64,000 bases of DNA from Medicago truncatula. Taxonomy: Eukaryota; Streptophyta; Magnoliopsida; Fabales; Fabaceae. Positions 25,132-37,895 of this stretch are shown here, in pieces; the first letter of the stretch is position 1, and each line of letters starts with the position of its first letter. The position numbers were made by a program, and so were the translations under genes. The notes beneath the pieces were generated by a model that searched no databases, was not told the origin of the DNA, and saw nothing but the letters and a program-made list of their open reading frames with translations. The stretch spans positions 40,410,972 through 40,474,971 of the forward strand of contig NC_053047.1 in the NCBI RefSeq assembly GCF_003473485.1. Reading direction: 5' to 3'.

Positions 25132-25289
25132 TTAGGAGGAGTTAAGTTAGGAAATCATGGCTAGGGTTTGAGGAGGGGAATTAGGAAATATGGTTAGGTT
25201 TTGAAGGAGGGAAAAGTTGCTAAAATATTAAGTTAAAATTAGGGCAACAAAACTTTGTTTAGGAATAAGAAGATAAGTAAAAGAGAAGA

Positions 25290-25451
25290 GAGATATAGCG
25301 AGACAGGTTAACGGTTATTCATTTCCAAAAAAAATAGCATCTAATTAGGAACATCATTTTATTTTACTTTAGATAAACATTAAATGCAAAAGTGTGGAGG
25401 GAAAAATTAGGTTAAAATTAAGTTAAGTATAGCGAGACGGGTTAACATTTA
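25290..25451 (+). repeat. Direct repeat copy B
   Basis: A second copy of the block at 22206-22355, slightly longer, again ending GGGTTAACATTTA but continuing ATAAGTAAGAG. The pair brackets the Helitron scrap, the minisatellite and the broken B3 gene. Confidence 0.8.
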
Positions 25452-27894
25452 TAAGTAAGAGATTGAATTGAATTCCAAAACCCTAATTTTTTTTTGTTAC
25501 TTTCAAAGTCCTAATATAAAAAAATAAAAAATATGCGGCTTTTTCTCCTTCCAATTATACTTAAACAAATTTCATCGAAAGTTATTTTGTTGATGTCATT
25601 CAACAAGATAAAGATTTATATTATATTTGTTATATTATTTTTTTTAAGATTTGTTACATTTTTTTAAAGATATTATATTCGCTATATTGTTCGATATCAT
25701 TAAAAAAAATAAGTATAGTCTGTTACAATATGAAAGTGTAAAATATATATTATCTATATCTATAATTTTAATCAAAATCAAATTAATTTTAATCAAAATT
25801 TCATAAAAATCATTTGTTCATAATATACATGCATTAGTGCATAATAAGAAGAAAATTGGACAAACGGGCACATAATGCCATTCTAAACACTAGTAATAAT
25901 AATAATAAAAGTGAAGAACCATTTTGGTCCCTGTGAAATTCTATAGGGGCCAAATTAATCCTCAACAAATAAAAAGATCATATTTAGTCTCTTATAATAT
26001 AAAACCGATACAATTTAGTCTCTGAATTTTTATTTTTATCATTGAACCTACATATGACGTGTACAATTAGCTTAACTATGTGGCGTTAAGTTAACAATGT
26101 CAATTAAGTGCCAACTGGGGAATAAAAAGATTTTTTAGGGGACAAACTAGTCTCTCATTTAAAAAACTGAAGCAAAATAAAACAAAAATTTTAGATTTTC
26201 ATGATAACAGAATGAGTTGTCGTGTTTAAATTTCACATTTTCATGATAAGAGAATGAATTGTCGTGTTTAATACTGAAATATAACAAATGAATTAATTCT
26301 CGATTCACGATATGAGAATGGATGGTAGTGTTTAACACATCCTTCTATTTTAATTTCCTGCATTTCGTTGCATGCTTCTCATTTTCATTGACACCCTTTT
26401 ATTTTTGGCTAGTGACCACAACCGTTTCAAACGGAAAAGATGGCCAATAAAAAGATAAAAGTACCAATTTTATCTCTTAAAATTTAACACACTGTATTTT
26501 ATATGCTATGAACATAGACCTGATATTTCAATTGATTGTTTTTTTTTTAGGGAATTTCAATTGAATAAGAAACTAGTGTTACCAAACAAGATATCGAGAA
26601 ATTCAGGAAATCATAATCACTTGTCATCATTTTAAACCAAGTTCCATTGACCCTATTAACAATTACAATCATGGGTAAGTGAGCCATCCTAACTTCCATT
26701 GGAAGGAAGATCATGGTGTAATGCCTAATCAAGGTAATCAACAAGAGTCTAACATGAAAGAAATTCTCCCTCATGTTCATGAAAGTGTCGCATGACAAGA
26801 TCTAAAGTCTTGGCCAAAAGTCAAGAAGCTTCCAACAAGAATAACGAAACATCTATCACGATCCTAGAGACACATATTGGGCATCTTCTCTCAATTGAAT
26901 TGTCTAACATAACTAATGATGGTCTTGCAAGTAATTAAACTAGTATATTAATAGAGTTGAGAAGTAGAAAAAGAGCAAGAAGAAGAGAGGTGAATGAGTT
27001 GAGGGTGATGAAGGAAAAAATGAAAGTGATGAGGGAGTAGTTGATAAAGATTAAAAAATATTGAAAAGAAAAAAAAAGTGTTTCACAAATACTTTTTAGA
27101 TAACGAATTTGGAGTAATTCGTTCATGTATGTTAGTTGATAGACGTAGAGTTAGATTTATAGTCACAATCCACTCTTAGATATTAATACTATCATACAAA
27201 TTAACTGAGCGAGACATCAAAAATTACTAAGTAAGATATATCTCTCGTCATTTGTCAGAGATGAAAACATACAGAGAGAGATATGGGAAGGTATAATACA
27301 AAACCTATAATTATATAATCAATCAGGAGAATGTTAGACAGTTAAGGAAGTATAATCCCAACATATCTATCGCTATGTTGTTTCAACTTTCCTTTCATTG
27401 CTTTTGTACAAATTCAATGCAAAAATCAACCAACTACATTGTTAATTTTATTTTTTTTTGAAGGAAACTACATTTTTTTTTTAAGAGATTGAAGGAAACT
27501 ACATTGTTAATTGTTGAAAGGCATCGATAGCACACAAGACCATATGAATACTCTAACTCAAAATACTTACCTTTGATGTGTTTTGGAACATCCCTTTCAT
27601 CGAGAAATTCTAACATGGTCACAAGAATAAACAAATAGTGTTTAGTCATACACATATAAACAATTATTTTTTAATGATAAAAAAAAAATTAAATATTTTT
27701 AAGATAATCTTTTTATGTGAGTGTGTCTAAAAACTATTTATTTAGCTTATGACCATGGAAAAATTGCTCCCTTTTATCTCGAGTCTACAGAATGGTGATC
27801 TTATTTTCATTCTTGTCAAATTTCAATGTGTTTCGGAACTAGGAAAGATAAGAATAAATTAATAGAAATATAAACTACGAAAGTAAATTGTAAA
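25452..27894. other. Gene-poor intergenic stretch
   Basis: AT-rich. At 26197-26330 a unit of about 50 bp (TTTTCATGATAAGAGAATGA with a TGTCGTGTTTAA block) is repeated two to three times. About 25915-26170 contains TTTGGTCCCTGTGAAATTC and TTTAGTCTCTGAATTTT blocks typical of the ends of legume MITEs. No gene is recognised; a minus-strand open frame at 26547-26798 shows no known motif. Confidence 0.4.
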
Positions 27895-28059
27895 CTAGAG
27901 CATGTTGTGTTTGTGCCCCTTCTTGCCTTCTTCAAGTTCACCTATGACATTGGTTGAGAGGGTTCGCCTTTTCAGCTCTGCATTTCGCCATCCGCTCTTG
28001 CCTAACAAAGACAATGGCTGAGACTTTATCCTCCCAAACGCATCAACATGTCTTTCCAT
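27895..28059 (-). pseudogene. Short coding-like exon of unknown family
   Basis: Minus-strand ORF of 54 aa starting MERHVDAFGRIKSQPLSLLG, with WRNAELKRRTLSTNVIGELE near the end and a stop. Composition is clearly protein-like (charged, no low-complexity runs) and GC is higher than in the flanks. An AG immediately precedes the ATG, so it could equally be the last exon of a spliced gene or a captured exon. I do not recognise the family. Confidence 0.45.
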
Positions 28060-28657
28060 CTCAGAAACATCGAGAAAACGTGAGAAAATTCAAAAAACAT
28101 ACATGAAAAATCAACAACTCTGCATAATTTTTCATGTTATACAAGTAGTAGTAAACGTGGTTTCAGGGCTAGTTGAAAAATAAGATCACCGGGAAAAATT
28201 CGGACATCCAAAAATATAAAATAAAAATAATAAAAAAAGTCACACTATCTCTATCTCTATTATAATAAACAAACGGCTTCCTAAAAATCAACAGTACATT
28301 GGACACGTGACATCTTCATATTGCTCATCTCATTTAATGTTTTTCACCAACCAATTAAAATTGATGTTGATTCAATTATATTTTATTAGTTAATCAAAAT
28401 AGATCATGACTTATTTATTTTTCATCAGCCAACTGAGCTAAGCTCACGAGTACGTTTTATATTTTGTTTAACATTTCATATTCTTATATTACTTTTTATC
28501 TTGATTTCTTAGAGTACATAATAACCAAACACGCATAGACCAAGATTTGCAAGCTTGGCTCTTCCCAAGTATCTATCTCACAACTTGAGGATAAAACGGA
28601 ACATAGTTCAATTTCCTTTTCTTACTCCACACAACTGCTTAATTTTATTTACACCTT

Positions 28658-29053
28658 CAACATCCTTTATTTGAACCCCCTTTTTCTTATAAGTATTCTT
28701 TATAAGAGGTCTAACATTTATGGATGTCTTTCATCTTAAGCTTCGTACTCCTGCTGGTTTGGAACTTCAGCTGCCTTAGATGTAGCTTTTTCATCTATCT
28801 TCTTTTGAACTTTCTTAATTTCAACTTCATCCCTTTTAAAATCAGATTCCTTCTGCTTTTCAATTTCATCCAAGGCATTCAGCGCTGCATTCGCCAACTT
28901 CAACTGCTGGTTTATAGGTTAATTAATATTAAAGAACTCAAATATTAACAAAGAAACTAAAAGTACGAAGCTTAAGATGAAAGACGTCCATAAATGTTAG
29001 ACCTCTTATAAAGAATACTTATAAAAAAAAGGGGGTTCAAATAAAGGATGTTG
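28658..29053. mobile_element. Foldback element enclosing a captured exon
   Basis: Arms 28658-28749 and 28961-29053 are near-perfect inverted copies, sharing for example AAGTATTCTTTATAAGAGGT and its complement. Between them lies a minus-strand coding segment (28736-28914). A second short copy of that segment's C-terminal end lies on the plus strand just outside the right arm (29053-29092). This is the layout of a Pack-MULE-like or foldback element carrying a gene fragment. Confidence 0.7.
28736..28914 (-). pseudogene. Captured last-exon fragment, coiled-coil-like, unknown family
   Basis: Minus-strand translation runs NQQLKLANAALNALDEIEKQ, then KESDFKRDEVEIKKVQKKID, then AAEVPNQQEYEA and a stop. 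The Lys/Glu-rich stretch looks helical. There is a stop codon shortly upstream, so only an exon-sized piece is present. The C-terminal end recurs on the plus strand at 29053-29092 as EAEVPNQQENED plus stop. Family not recognised. Confidence 0.55.
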
Positions 29054-29092
29054 GAAGCTGAAGTTCCAAACCAGCAGGAGAACGAAGATTAA

Positions 29093-29755
29093 GAAGAAAG
29101 AAATCCAAAATATATATGTCAGACCTCTTACCTGTATCACTTGCATATTTTTATTTTTATTTTGAAATGCAAATTTTTTTCACGTCGAGATTGTGCAAGA
29201 CACACAAAAGCTAGCGAGGGTTATGGATTATTTTTGACTTATAGATTAATTGTCTAGTGGCTTCCAAGGTGAAAAGACTGGTAAATATACCGAGCAAGTG
29301 AGAACAACAATGTTATTTGTAGCGAGACTCACTAATTGTCTTCCGGCCAATAAAATTTCACACTGGCCGGAAAACATGGGGTAGTGGGATATAATTATGG
29401 TTTGACTTGGAATTGTGCAGCACTATTAAGCCTTCGTGATCAACATGAGTTTTACTGGTCCACATATGAACATCTTTAAATAAATAATGTGATATAAGTT
29501 TAAATAGACTAGAAAACTGAATAGATTAATTAAATTATACTATCATTTTTTACCAAAAACAAAAAAATTAAACTATCATTTGATAATCAACATGAGTTTT
29601 TACGGAATTTGATCATATATTATATCATATTTCAATTCTAGTTTATAATGATACATTTATATATGCGAAAAGTTAATGCATACTAATAAGCTTAAATTAT
29701 ATAAAAAAGTTAACAGATTTATATTTCAATTCAAAGTACAAAATATAATTTAATA
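29093..29755. other. Unassigned intergenic sequence
   Basis: No ORF, repeat or regulatory pattern that I can name. Confidence 0.35.
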
Positions 29756-29759
29756 ATAA

Positions 29760-29960
29760 AAAATATTATTCATATTTACTTAAATAGGTCGGCTTAATAG
29801 GCTTAAGAGGATTTTTGAATGGTCTGTGGTCTGACTTATTAAGCTAAATAGACTTCTAAAAATGTCTAGGCCTTCTTTATTTAAGAAAAAAGTCTCGTCT
29901 AATCTGACATGTCGTAGGCTAGACCGTAGGCCGGCCTGGTCTATTCTCATCCCTAATTGT
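29760..29960 (-). repeat. Interspersed repeat with AGGCCGGCCTGG-type end
   Basis: This is an inverted-orientation relative of 60600-60985. It has TAGGTCGGCTTAATAGGCTT at the left and GTAGGCCGGCCTGGTCTATT, then CTCATCCCTA, at the right. On the other strand this reads TAGGGATGAGAATAGACCAG. Non-coding. Confidence 0.6.
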
Positions 29961-30257
29961 GGCACAAATATCACAATTAAAACTGTAAAATTGTGGATAA
30001 TTATGTAGTTAAATTATCACAATTTTGACCCTAAATTGATTTAACTATCTATTCGACTTAATTAATCATATTTTTTAACGAAATTAACCAAGTCAAGTGT
30101 CACACGTGTAGAAAAAAAATAGATGTCTAAATATTATTGTTCATAAACATACCAATGTTTCCATAGAACAAAAGTTGTTTAGAAATTCATTTTCGAACAG
30201 TAAAAAGAGTACACAAATGTAGATTTGGATCTACAATTCTAACATGAGTAAAAAATA

Positions 30258-30544
30258 CTACCTCCATCCCTAAATATAGGAGTCATTTGCTAAAATTATA
30301 GGAATTAAGAAAGTTGGTAGTAATATTAAATTTGTTTATAATTAATATTGTTTTTACAATTTTGTCTTTAAAAGAGAGAGTTAATTTATGTTTTCAACAT
30401 AATATTTATTGTTGATTGAAGAAAAAAATGCAAAATAAATAAAGTTATGTTGATAAAGAAATGATTAAGGCACTTGAAAATATCAAATGAGTCTTATAAA
30501 AAAGGACACAATTTTTTTTGTCTTATAATTAAGGACGGAGGTAG
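30258..30544. mobile_element. Stowaway/mariner-type MITE with TA target duplication
   Basis: Inverted ends CTACCTCCATCCCTAAATAT and, reverse-complemented from the right, CTACCTCCGTCCTTAATTAT. Flanking TA dinucleotides at 30256-30257 and 30545-30546 give the target-site duplication. 287 bp, no coding capacity. Confidence 0.85.
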
Positions 30545-30546
30545 TA

Positions 30547-33500
30547 TCATGATATCACCATCCAAATTTCCGATCGAAAAAAAAAATCACCATCCAAATT
30601 TATTGGTTATTTTTTATGTTTAAAGTGTTCAATTAATTTTTATCATGAGATCAATAATCCTCTCATTTTGAATTGAAACATGAAAGATCCAAATGCTGAA
30701 GATAGAAACATATGAAGATAAATTGTGAGAGAATTTAGGTGTACTACGAAAATGGGGGTGCTTGTAGTTATGGATATTGTATGAAATGATCCACAATTAT
30801 AACAATGTATCCTTTTGGGCTTTTATTGCTACCAAAAACGCTTCGGACTGTAGAATACCCCAATTTTTCTTGAAAATTGCTTTTCGCACTTCACGCAATA
30901 CTATGAAACACCATAAAATGATAAATTTAACCCCGAAATTCATCGGCAATTAACTACCGCCGGTTAACTTCCATCGGCAACCTTTGATGTGGGAACATCA
31001 ATTTTCATTTTTCTTTGACGGCTTCCTTTTCTACCATATGAGCTTCTCGCGTGTTCTATGCAATTTAGATTATAAAATCTAAACGACACAAAAAACTCCA
31101 AAAACACGTTGAAACATTTTGGATTTATAAATACGAATGGAGCGCGCAATAAACTCATAGGATTGGAAAAATAATGGCCTTTTTATTTTACCCATTTTGA
31201 CCCTATCCAGGACAACTAATTAGGATGGGATTTGTCCAAAAATTATATTTGAGGATGACTCCTTTAAAATCCCCTTCATGTGCAACTTAGAATTTAAAAA
31301 CTTTGACCTAGTCCAAAGGCATAGCTCAAGTGCTTCATTGGTTGAAATGATTTTGAGTGAGGAGTTAAATTTGAAGGAGATATAACTTCGAAAAATAAGT
31401 ATTCATCTAAAAAAAACTTTGAAAAATAATTGGGGACATGGATATGTAAATTCAAAACAATGAAATGACTTAATAATAAGAATATGTTGTTTAGATATCC
31501 CAATTTGTAGAACACTATAGATATAGATTAAGGTGGTCCATATTAAATCTTGCGGTAAAATATGTCTATAAATAAATAGTGCAAAGAAAACAAAAATCAA
31601 CAGAAGTACTATATGGCCACTAGGGCACAAGATAACAAGATATGTCATTTTACAACCTAATCAGTGACCACAAAAATACAAAGAACAACAAAATCTTTCT
31701 GCTTCAGTTTTTATTTTTATTGTCTGAAAATATCTAGGGCTATAGTATATATGAGTGAGTATCCCTGTCCAATCCAAATCCAGTTTTTAAATATTCTCAT
31801 ACATTATATTTTCTAGTTCTAGCTAACTAGATATATTATTATTCTTTCATAAAGTTTTGACCCTCTACTTTGTCTCTCTTGGTTACTTGTGCTAGCATAA
31901 TATGCAACTACATAATTTTTTTGGGTACAAATGTCACTATATAATTTAAATTTACATACATACATATATATTTGCCTTGCCGGAGTCAGATATTATAATT
32001 TGGGACCATCATATCATATATTAATTCATGCAAATGTGTAGTATGTAGAGTCTATGCACAAGCTGCCATTTGGCAAAACTGCATGTCACATTCAAACCTA
32101 CTCATTTTTCCTTAAAAATTCAATTCAAATTCAAATTGTATAGATAGTGACTGAAAGAGATGTTGAAAGCATTTGGCTTGGTTATGTTGTTGTTATTTAG
32201 TAGAAGATTAATGTGACAAGGGAAAAGGGTTGGTGACCTATAATTAGTTATATATTGTGACCCATCTATATCTATAAGCTAAAATTCATTTATCATTTTG
32301 GTCACAATGGTATTTAAGATCAATTTCCTCTTTTATGTTTTCTCTCTATTTGCTTGACCACTAGAAGAAAAAGACATAACTTGAACTTTTGAATTAGATG
32401 ATTATGAGTTGATAAGGAAAAGTTAACAGTTTAAAGCATAAAAAAGAACTAAGTTCAAATTAATGGGCCTAACCCTAACTAATTACATGCCATTTTTTGT
32501 ATTAATTAGTTGCAATTACACTAAACTTATTACTATAGTTGCAATTTTTTCCTTTATGAAGCAATATTTGTTCATTTGGCGGGATATTCAAAAGATTTCT
32601 TAGAATATTGTTGTGACATAAGATAGTTTGAATTATTTTTTATAGTGGCCAATCTGTAATTTCATTTAGATAATCTAAGATGTGTTTTTTTAGATAATCT
32701 CATCTTAGGGATTGTGTTATTTTGAAATTATAATAATTTTCACATTACTTTATAATGATATTGTCTTAAATGATGAGAATCCTAGTCGTTGATCACATTG
32801 ATGAGAGATGTTCAAAAATTGTTTTAAAATGGTTGTACAAATATCATTTCTTTTATAAGATTCTCTAACATATATATTAAGGAGTTTAGGTCGAGGAAAA
32901 ACACAAACCAACGAGTACTAGTCACCCATCTCACTTTCTTTACATTTCAAGATTTCCACAGCTAAAAGTTCCTGTGGAAATCAACAAGTCGAAGATCAAG
33001 TTATATGCAGGCTCGTATATGTTTATTTTGCTTCTAAACATGATTTTTAGCTTCAAATTTACTAACAAAAGCTCAACTGGCTTCGATTTTTTTTTTTTTT
33101 TAGGATACTTAGCTTCAAAATGAAAGTTGATTCTAATTGAAAACACTTAATGTATCAAACATTACTTATTTTACATTAAATCACTTTTAACCAAAAGATA
33201 ATTCATGTGCAACTAAAAAAATCAATTTTGTATACTGCATATCTAAACTAAAATCATGCTTAATTAATTGGGTTGATTTATTCAAATGCTACTATACTAC
33301 TATAGTAGCATAATCTTGTACAATATGTGGGGGCACATGTTGTAAGCTATAAGCTATATTATTTCAAAAAAAATGTTGTAAGCTATATATATCCCATATT
33401 CAAGAGTGTTACTGCTTAGGGTATAGTAAAAGTCTAAATTGTACTTTTTTTTTTTTCAAATTTGAAATATCAATATTGACTTCAATTCAAATTAACAACC

Positions 33501-35510
33501 AAACATGGAAAAAAAACTGGTGAGGATTCAGTTACATTATTTATTATAGACACCAATCGCAGTGTTCTGCAACAAGAGTCCTGTGACTGCATTTAAAAAA
33601 ATTATTTATTTGGTGCTTGGTGTATCTTAGTACAATAAAGAGTTAAAAAAATTAACTTGGAATTGATTGTAGATAGTGACTTTATGGAAACAAAAATTGG
33701 TGGTTTAAACAGTGATTTGGACTTATATTTTAATTTTTAGCTACAAGCCTACAACCAACCAAGTTTTTTTTTGGCTTTTGAGGCATATAAAGATAAAGGA
33801 AAAAATCTGGATTTGAGTTGTATAAAGTAAAAGGGAAAAAAAGTTGCAACAAACTTTCACTTGAGTCACATTAAACCATAGAACAATATGTCACCTCTAA
33901 TAAAGTGTGTATTTGGGTGAATATTCATTCACCAAACATATTCTTCAATGAATTTGAATAAGATTAAATTTAAAATTCAATGCATTAACTATTTAGACAC
34001 AGTTACTTGATTGGTGAAACTTAATTTTGAATATTACAAATGGATATTCTAAACATAATATAGAAACCAAATTTTCAAATAAAATTAAGACTTTTGTCAA
34101 AACAAGATTAAAAAAATGAAAACCTAACGTTAAAGAATAAAATGAAAACCTAAATATAATATAACATTCTCTCTCTAATTATTTTTTTCTTCCCAATTTA
34201 GGTTTTGTATAGAGAAATCTTATTCAAAATAACAAAAAAATAAAAAAAATCTTATTCTAATCATTGTCAAATACTAAATATTAACACATCTATCTCTCAA
34301 CCAAAATGTGAACCTTATTTCTCCATAATATGGAAGTTTAATTTAGAATTTTTTTTTTTAATTTCTTACAATGTAAAAAGGTTTAACTTATTAAAAAATA
34401 AGTAGGAAGTTTGATTAAAAAAAAGGCTCAAATGACCTAACTATGTACATATTAAGTTCTAAAGGTATGAATAAAGTCAATAAACCTAGTTTAAGCTTCA
34501 TTTGAAATTCAATACTTCAAATATTTAAATATATTTTTGGTCCCATAGGTTTCAACCTAAGTTTGTAATAAACCATAAGTTTCAACTAAGTATATTTATG
34601 GTTTAAAAACTAAGTATATTTTAGCTCATCCATCCATTTGATAGTTTGTAGTAAACCATGCGTTTCACCTTCCTTGACCAATAATAACATATATGTATCC
34701 CTTTATAATGATACTCCCTTTATAATGATGTCCTAGATACATAATATATATGTATCCACTCTATTGTTCATATAAAAGAAGCATCAACATTTCACTTTAA
34801 CTTCACTCAAAAAAAAAAAACATTTCACTTTAACTTATCAATAGCATGTTTCCGTCAATGAACCATGGTTGCCTGTATCAATAAAGTTATTAATCAAATG
34901 ATCAATTTCAAATGATTAATAAACTTTATTTAACGAATGGTAGATCAAAATTTCCATGAAAAAATAGAACATGATCTCATGTCATTTAAGTTTTATCTAA
35001 ATTTTTCATTTGTTTCTCTCTTGTTTTGAATGGTAAAAATCACATTTTATTTTCATGATGATGTTTTTTTTTTTAACAATCCGTGAATAATGTATTATTA
35101 GTGGTTTTATTTCTCTTCGGTGAACCAAAAGTATAATGTCCCGTCAAGGCATTGTGCAAGCAGAACAATTTTTAACCAAAAAACCTGTCGGTGGATTTGT
35201 GTTTCATTCAAATAGAAACATTAAATTTAAAACATCAATTGAGGATAGACATTTTTCAACCCCCGTTTAATTTAATTTAATACAAAAACATTTACTAAAA
35301 TGAATAGTATTATAACTATTTTCCTTCAAAAAAAAAAGTATTATAACTATTGAAAAAAAATTGTTCAAGTAGTATAAGAGGCTCACACATTTTAAACATG
35401 AAAAATGTATAAATCTAAAGTTCAAACATCTTACATAAAATTGTCTTTACAATTATCAACTAAGTTGTGTTTATAAAACCAAACATTAGAACTATTAATC
35501 CCTTCAAAAA
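30547..35510. other. Large gene-free interval
   Basis: Nearly 5 kb of AT-rich DNA with homopolymer runs. No open frame has family character, and I found no splice-linked coding blocks on either strand. Around 34530-34640 lie fragments of the TTTGGTCCC type repeat. Distal regulatory DNA cannot be excluded. Confidence 0.45.
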
Positions 35511-35512
35511 TA

Positions 35513-35998
35513 CTACTTCATTCGTCCCAATTTAATTGAGCTAGTTTAATTTTTCACACAGATTAAGAAAAAGGGTTTGTCTAACATGTGCAATATTGCA
35601 CATGTTAAGGTAACTAAAATTAGCAAGTTTTTATTAAAACCAACAATTATTTAACAAAAAGTTATATATTTAATACAAAATGTTCAAGTTCCTATGCAAA
35701 GTTACTATTTTAAATTTTTTAACATGTGCAAATTTGCACATAATAGAAAAACCCTAAGAAAAATGTATAAATGAAAGAGAGAGAGAGAAAAGAAAAGTTT
35801 TGAGTGTCTTTGTCAAGTATTGGTGCATTCTTCTTTATCATAAATGTAAAGTAGAATATATTGAATTGGGAGTGGTGAAAGTAGTATTAATTAGAGTTAT
35901 AATTGGAAAAAAAAAATTAATTAAAAACTGAAATGGATCAAGATTTCTGGGACAATATTTTTACAAATAATTCAATTATTACGGGACGGAGGGAGTAG
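35513..35998. mobile_element. Stowaway-like MITE with nested insertion
   Basis: The left end CTACTTCATTCGTCCCAATT matches the complement of the right end (ACGGGACGGAGGGAGTAG). Inside, 35585-35750 is bounded by ACATGTGCAATATTGCACAT and ACATGTGCAAATTTGCACAT, suggesting a second element inserted in the first. Confidence 0.68.
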
Positions 35999-36016
35999 AA
36001 CTATTAATCACTTCCG

Positions 36017-36316
36017 GGTGCCATTTAATTTGGGAAAGGAGAGTTCTTTCCCATCATTGGAAAGTTGATCATGTCCATTAGATTAAATGAGGAACATATT
36101 TTTATCATACTCTCTCAACCATTAGATTATTTTTTTATACTATCTTTCACACTCTCTCTTTCATGTCCCCACACACCCATGTGAAAGATAATATAAAAAA
36201 ATAATCTAGTGGTTGAGAGAGTATGATAGAAATATGTTCCTCATTTAATCTAATGGACATGATCAACTTTCCCATGGTGGGAAAGAACTCTCCTTTCCCA
36301 AATTAAACGACACCTC
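36017..36316. mobile_element. Long near-perfect hairpin MITE
   Basis: Two arms of about 130 bp (36017-36150 and 36183-36316) are inverted copies with few differences. Examples are TGATCATGTCCATTAGATTA facing TAATCTAATGGACATGATCA, and TACTCTCTCAACCA facing TGGTTGAGAGAGTA. A loop of about 30 bp separates them. Confidence 0.88.
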
Positions 36317-37289
36317 ACTTCCACCCATTTCCAAATCTTTTGTAAGAAAAATATTTACCTTTACAATAACAAAATTTCAATTCCAAATCTTTAAAATAGT
36401 TTACGTCTATATAAAAAAATATATATACGTCTTGTCATGAGTCATCACCAATATGCTTGTGTAGGGAGCAACAATATGTCACACCCCTTATTTCTTTTTG
36501 TCAAGCACTCAAACAAACCTTTGAATGACATAAAATAAAGGCATGAATGATTCCATCCTTCCATTTAATAATCATAAAAACATCTATACTAAAAACATAT
36601 TTTATCCAAATGACCTATGCTAGTGTTTAGCATGCCCATGGTGTACTATTATGAACCAATCCTGTATGTCAACAATTAACCAATTATTAAGTCATAACTA
36701 CTCCCCTAAAAAAAAGTCATATAGCTGATTCCCAAGCATTCTGATTTTCGATATTCAAAAGTCAAAAGGCTAAAACAGTATTTGCATTATACATCCTCCG
36801 ATCACAAATATAAGTAAAAATTCATATTTTAGATTCATTTAATAAATAACGCATGTTGTACTTATTCACTCTCTCTCCCCCTTCGTTTAGAGGTGAGTTA
36901 TTTGAAAAACTATTTGTATAACAATTTATAAGATAATCATAGATTTGCAAAGAAAAGTAGTTATTTATACAAAAGTGGACCGTCAATATATTCCTAGGAA
37001 CCTAAAAGACCCCAAAAAGTGCATTTTAGACCCTTACAGAGGCCTCAACGCCCTTCAGAAAGGTCCTAAGGCCCAAGGCGCGCCCTCTCCAGGATGTTGC
37101 CTCAAGCTGCTTCTAGAAACCTCTAGAAGGCCGTCTAAATACCTAATTACCGCTATTACTTACTGCCTAAGTAACCACAAATCAGATACATGGAATGCTA
37201 TAAATACAACTCTTGAGAGCTTTCTCAAGGCACGACCAATACAAGACAAACCCTAGTTACGATTATTGTACTTTAATGCAAAAAAATTG
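36317..37289. other. Unassigned region, possible LTR fragment
   Basis: About 36940-37260 is less AT-rich, with CTATAAATA at 37198 followed by GAGCTTTCTCAAGGC and ACAAACCCTAGTTACG, reminiscent of an LTR promoter/R region. The ORF there has no known motif. No boundaries found. Confidence 0.3.
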
Positions 37290-37895
37290 TTTTTTTTTTA
37301 ACAATAAAAAATGTAATTATATTAACAACAAGAGCCTCATTAGCACAAGGCGTGCCTCAAAGACTCATCAAGAAACACCGAAATGTAGAAGTCAGTACTA
37401 CAACAAAACCAACTCAGCCAATACCCAAACATTGTAAAGGGCTTGACCACCAACTATTAGTACCAAACATAAAAGAGACTTTTCTAGCTTTCAACCAACC
37501 TAAAGACAAATATTTTACTTTATCAAGCAACCTGGGCAAAGGAGTAACATAATTATTAAAACACCTATTGTTACGTTCAGTCCATAAGACCTAGACACAG
37601 AGTAGGCAAATAAGTTGGAGAAAAGACTTTGTAGCCTTACTCCCACCTGTGAAGTGAACAAATTGAACAAAGTGGTCAGACAAAACATTAGTATCCACTC
37701 CAACAAAACCAATCCAATCACGAACCATCTGCCAAAGCAAAGCGAAGGAAGAGCACGAAAGAAACAAATGTTGCGCCGACTCCAAAGTACCGCAACCAGA
37801 GACACACAAACCAACTTCTTGTGAAATGACACCTCTGTATATCATTTCTCCTTCATTTATCCTCATCAATAAGTAAAACAATAAGAAAAAGGAAA
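37290..37895 (-). pseudogene. 5'-truncated LINE (L1-type) with zf-RVT remnant
   Basis: On the minus strand, residues RGVISQEVGLCVSGCGTLES and AQHLFLSCSSFALLWQMVRD match the zinc-binding region (zf-RVT) that follows reverse transcriptase in plant non-LTR elements. The frame continues through LWTERNNRCFNNYVTPLPRL and SFMFGTNSWWSSPL to a stop at 37414, with one internal stop before LWTERN. A 3' UTR and poly(A) tail follow (TTTATTGTT then A9, poly(T) at 37291-37300 on the plus strand). It is an inactive fragment. Confidence 0.82.

Noticed and set aside
26547-26798. 83-aa minus-strand ORF
   Set aside because: No recognisable domain and no splice partners; possibly a transposon scrap, but not supportable.
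36945-37552. Plus-strand ORFs of 66-103 aa
   Set aside because: No motif; they overlap a possible LTR fragment and the antisense of the LINE remnant.
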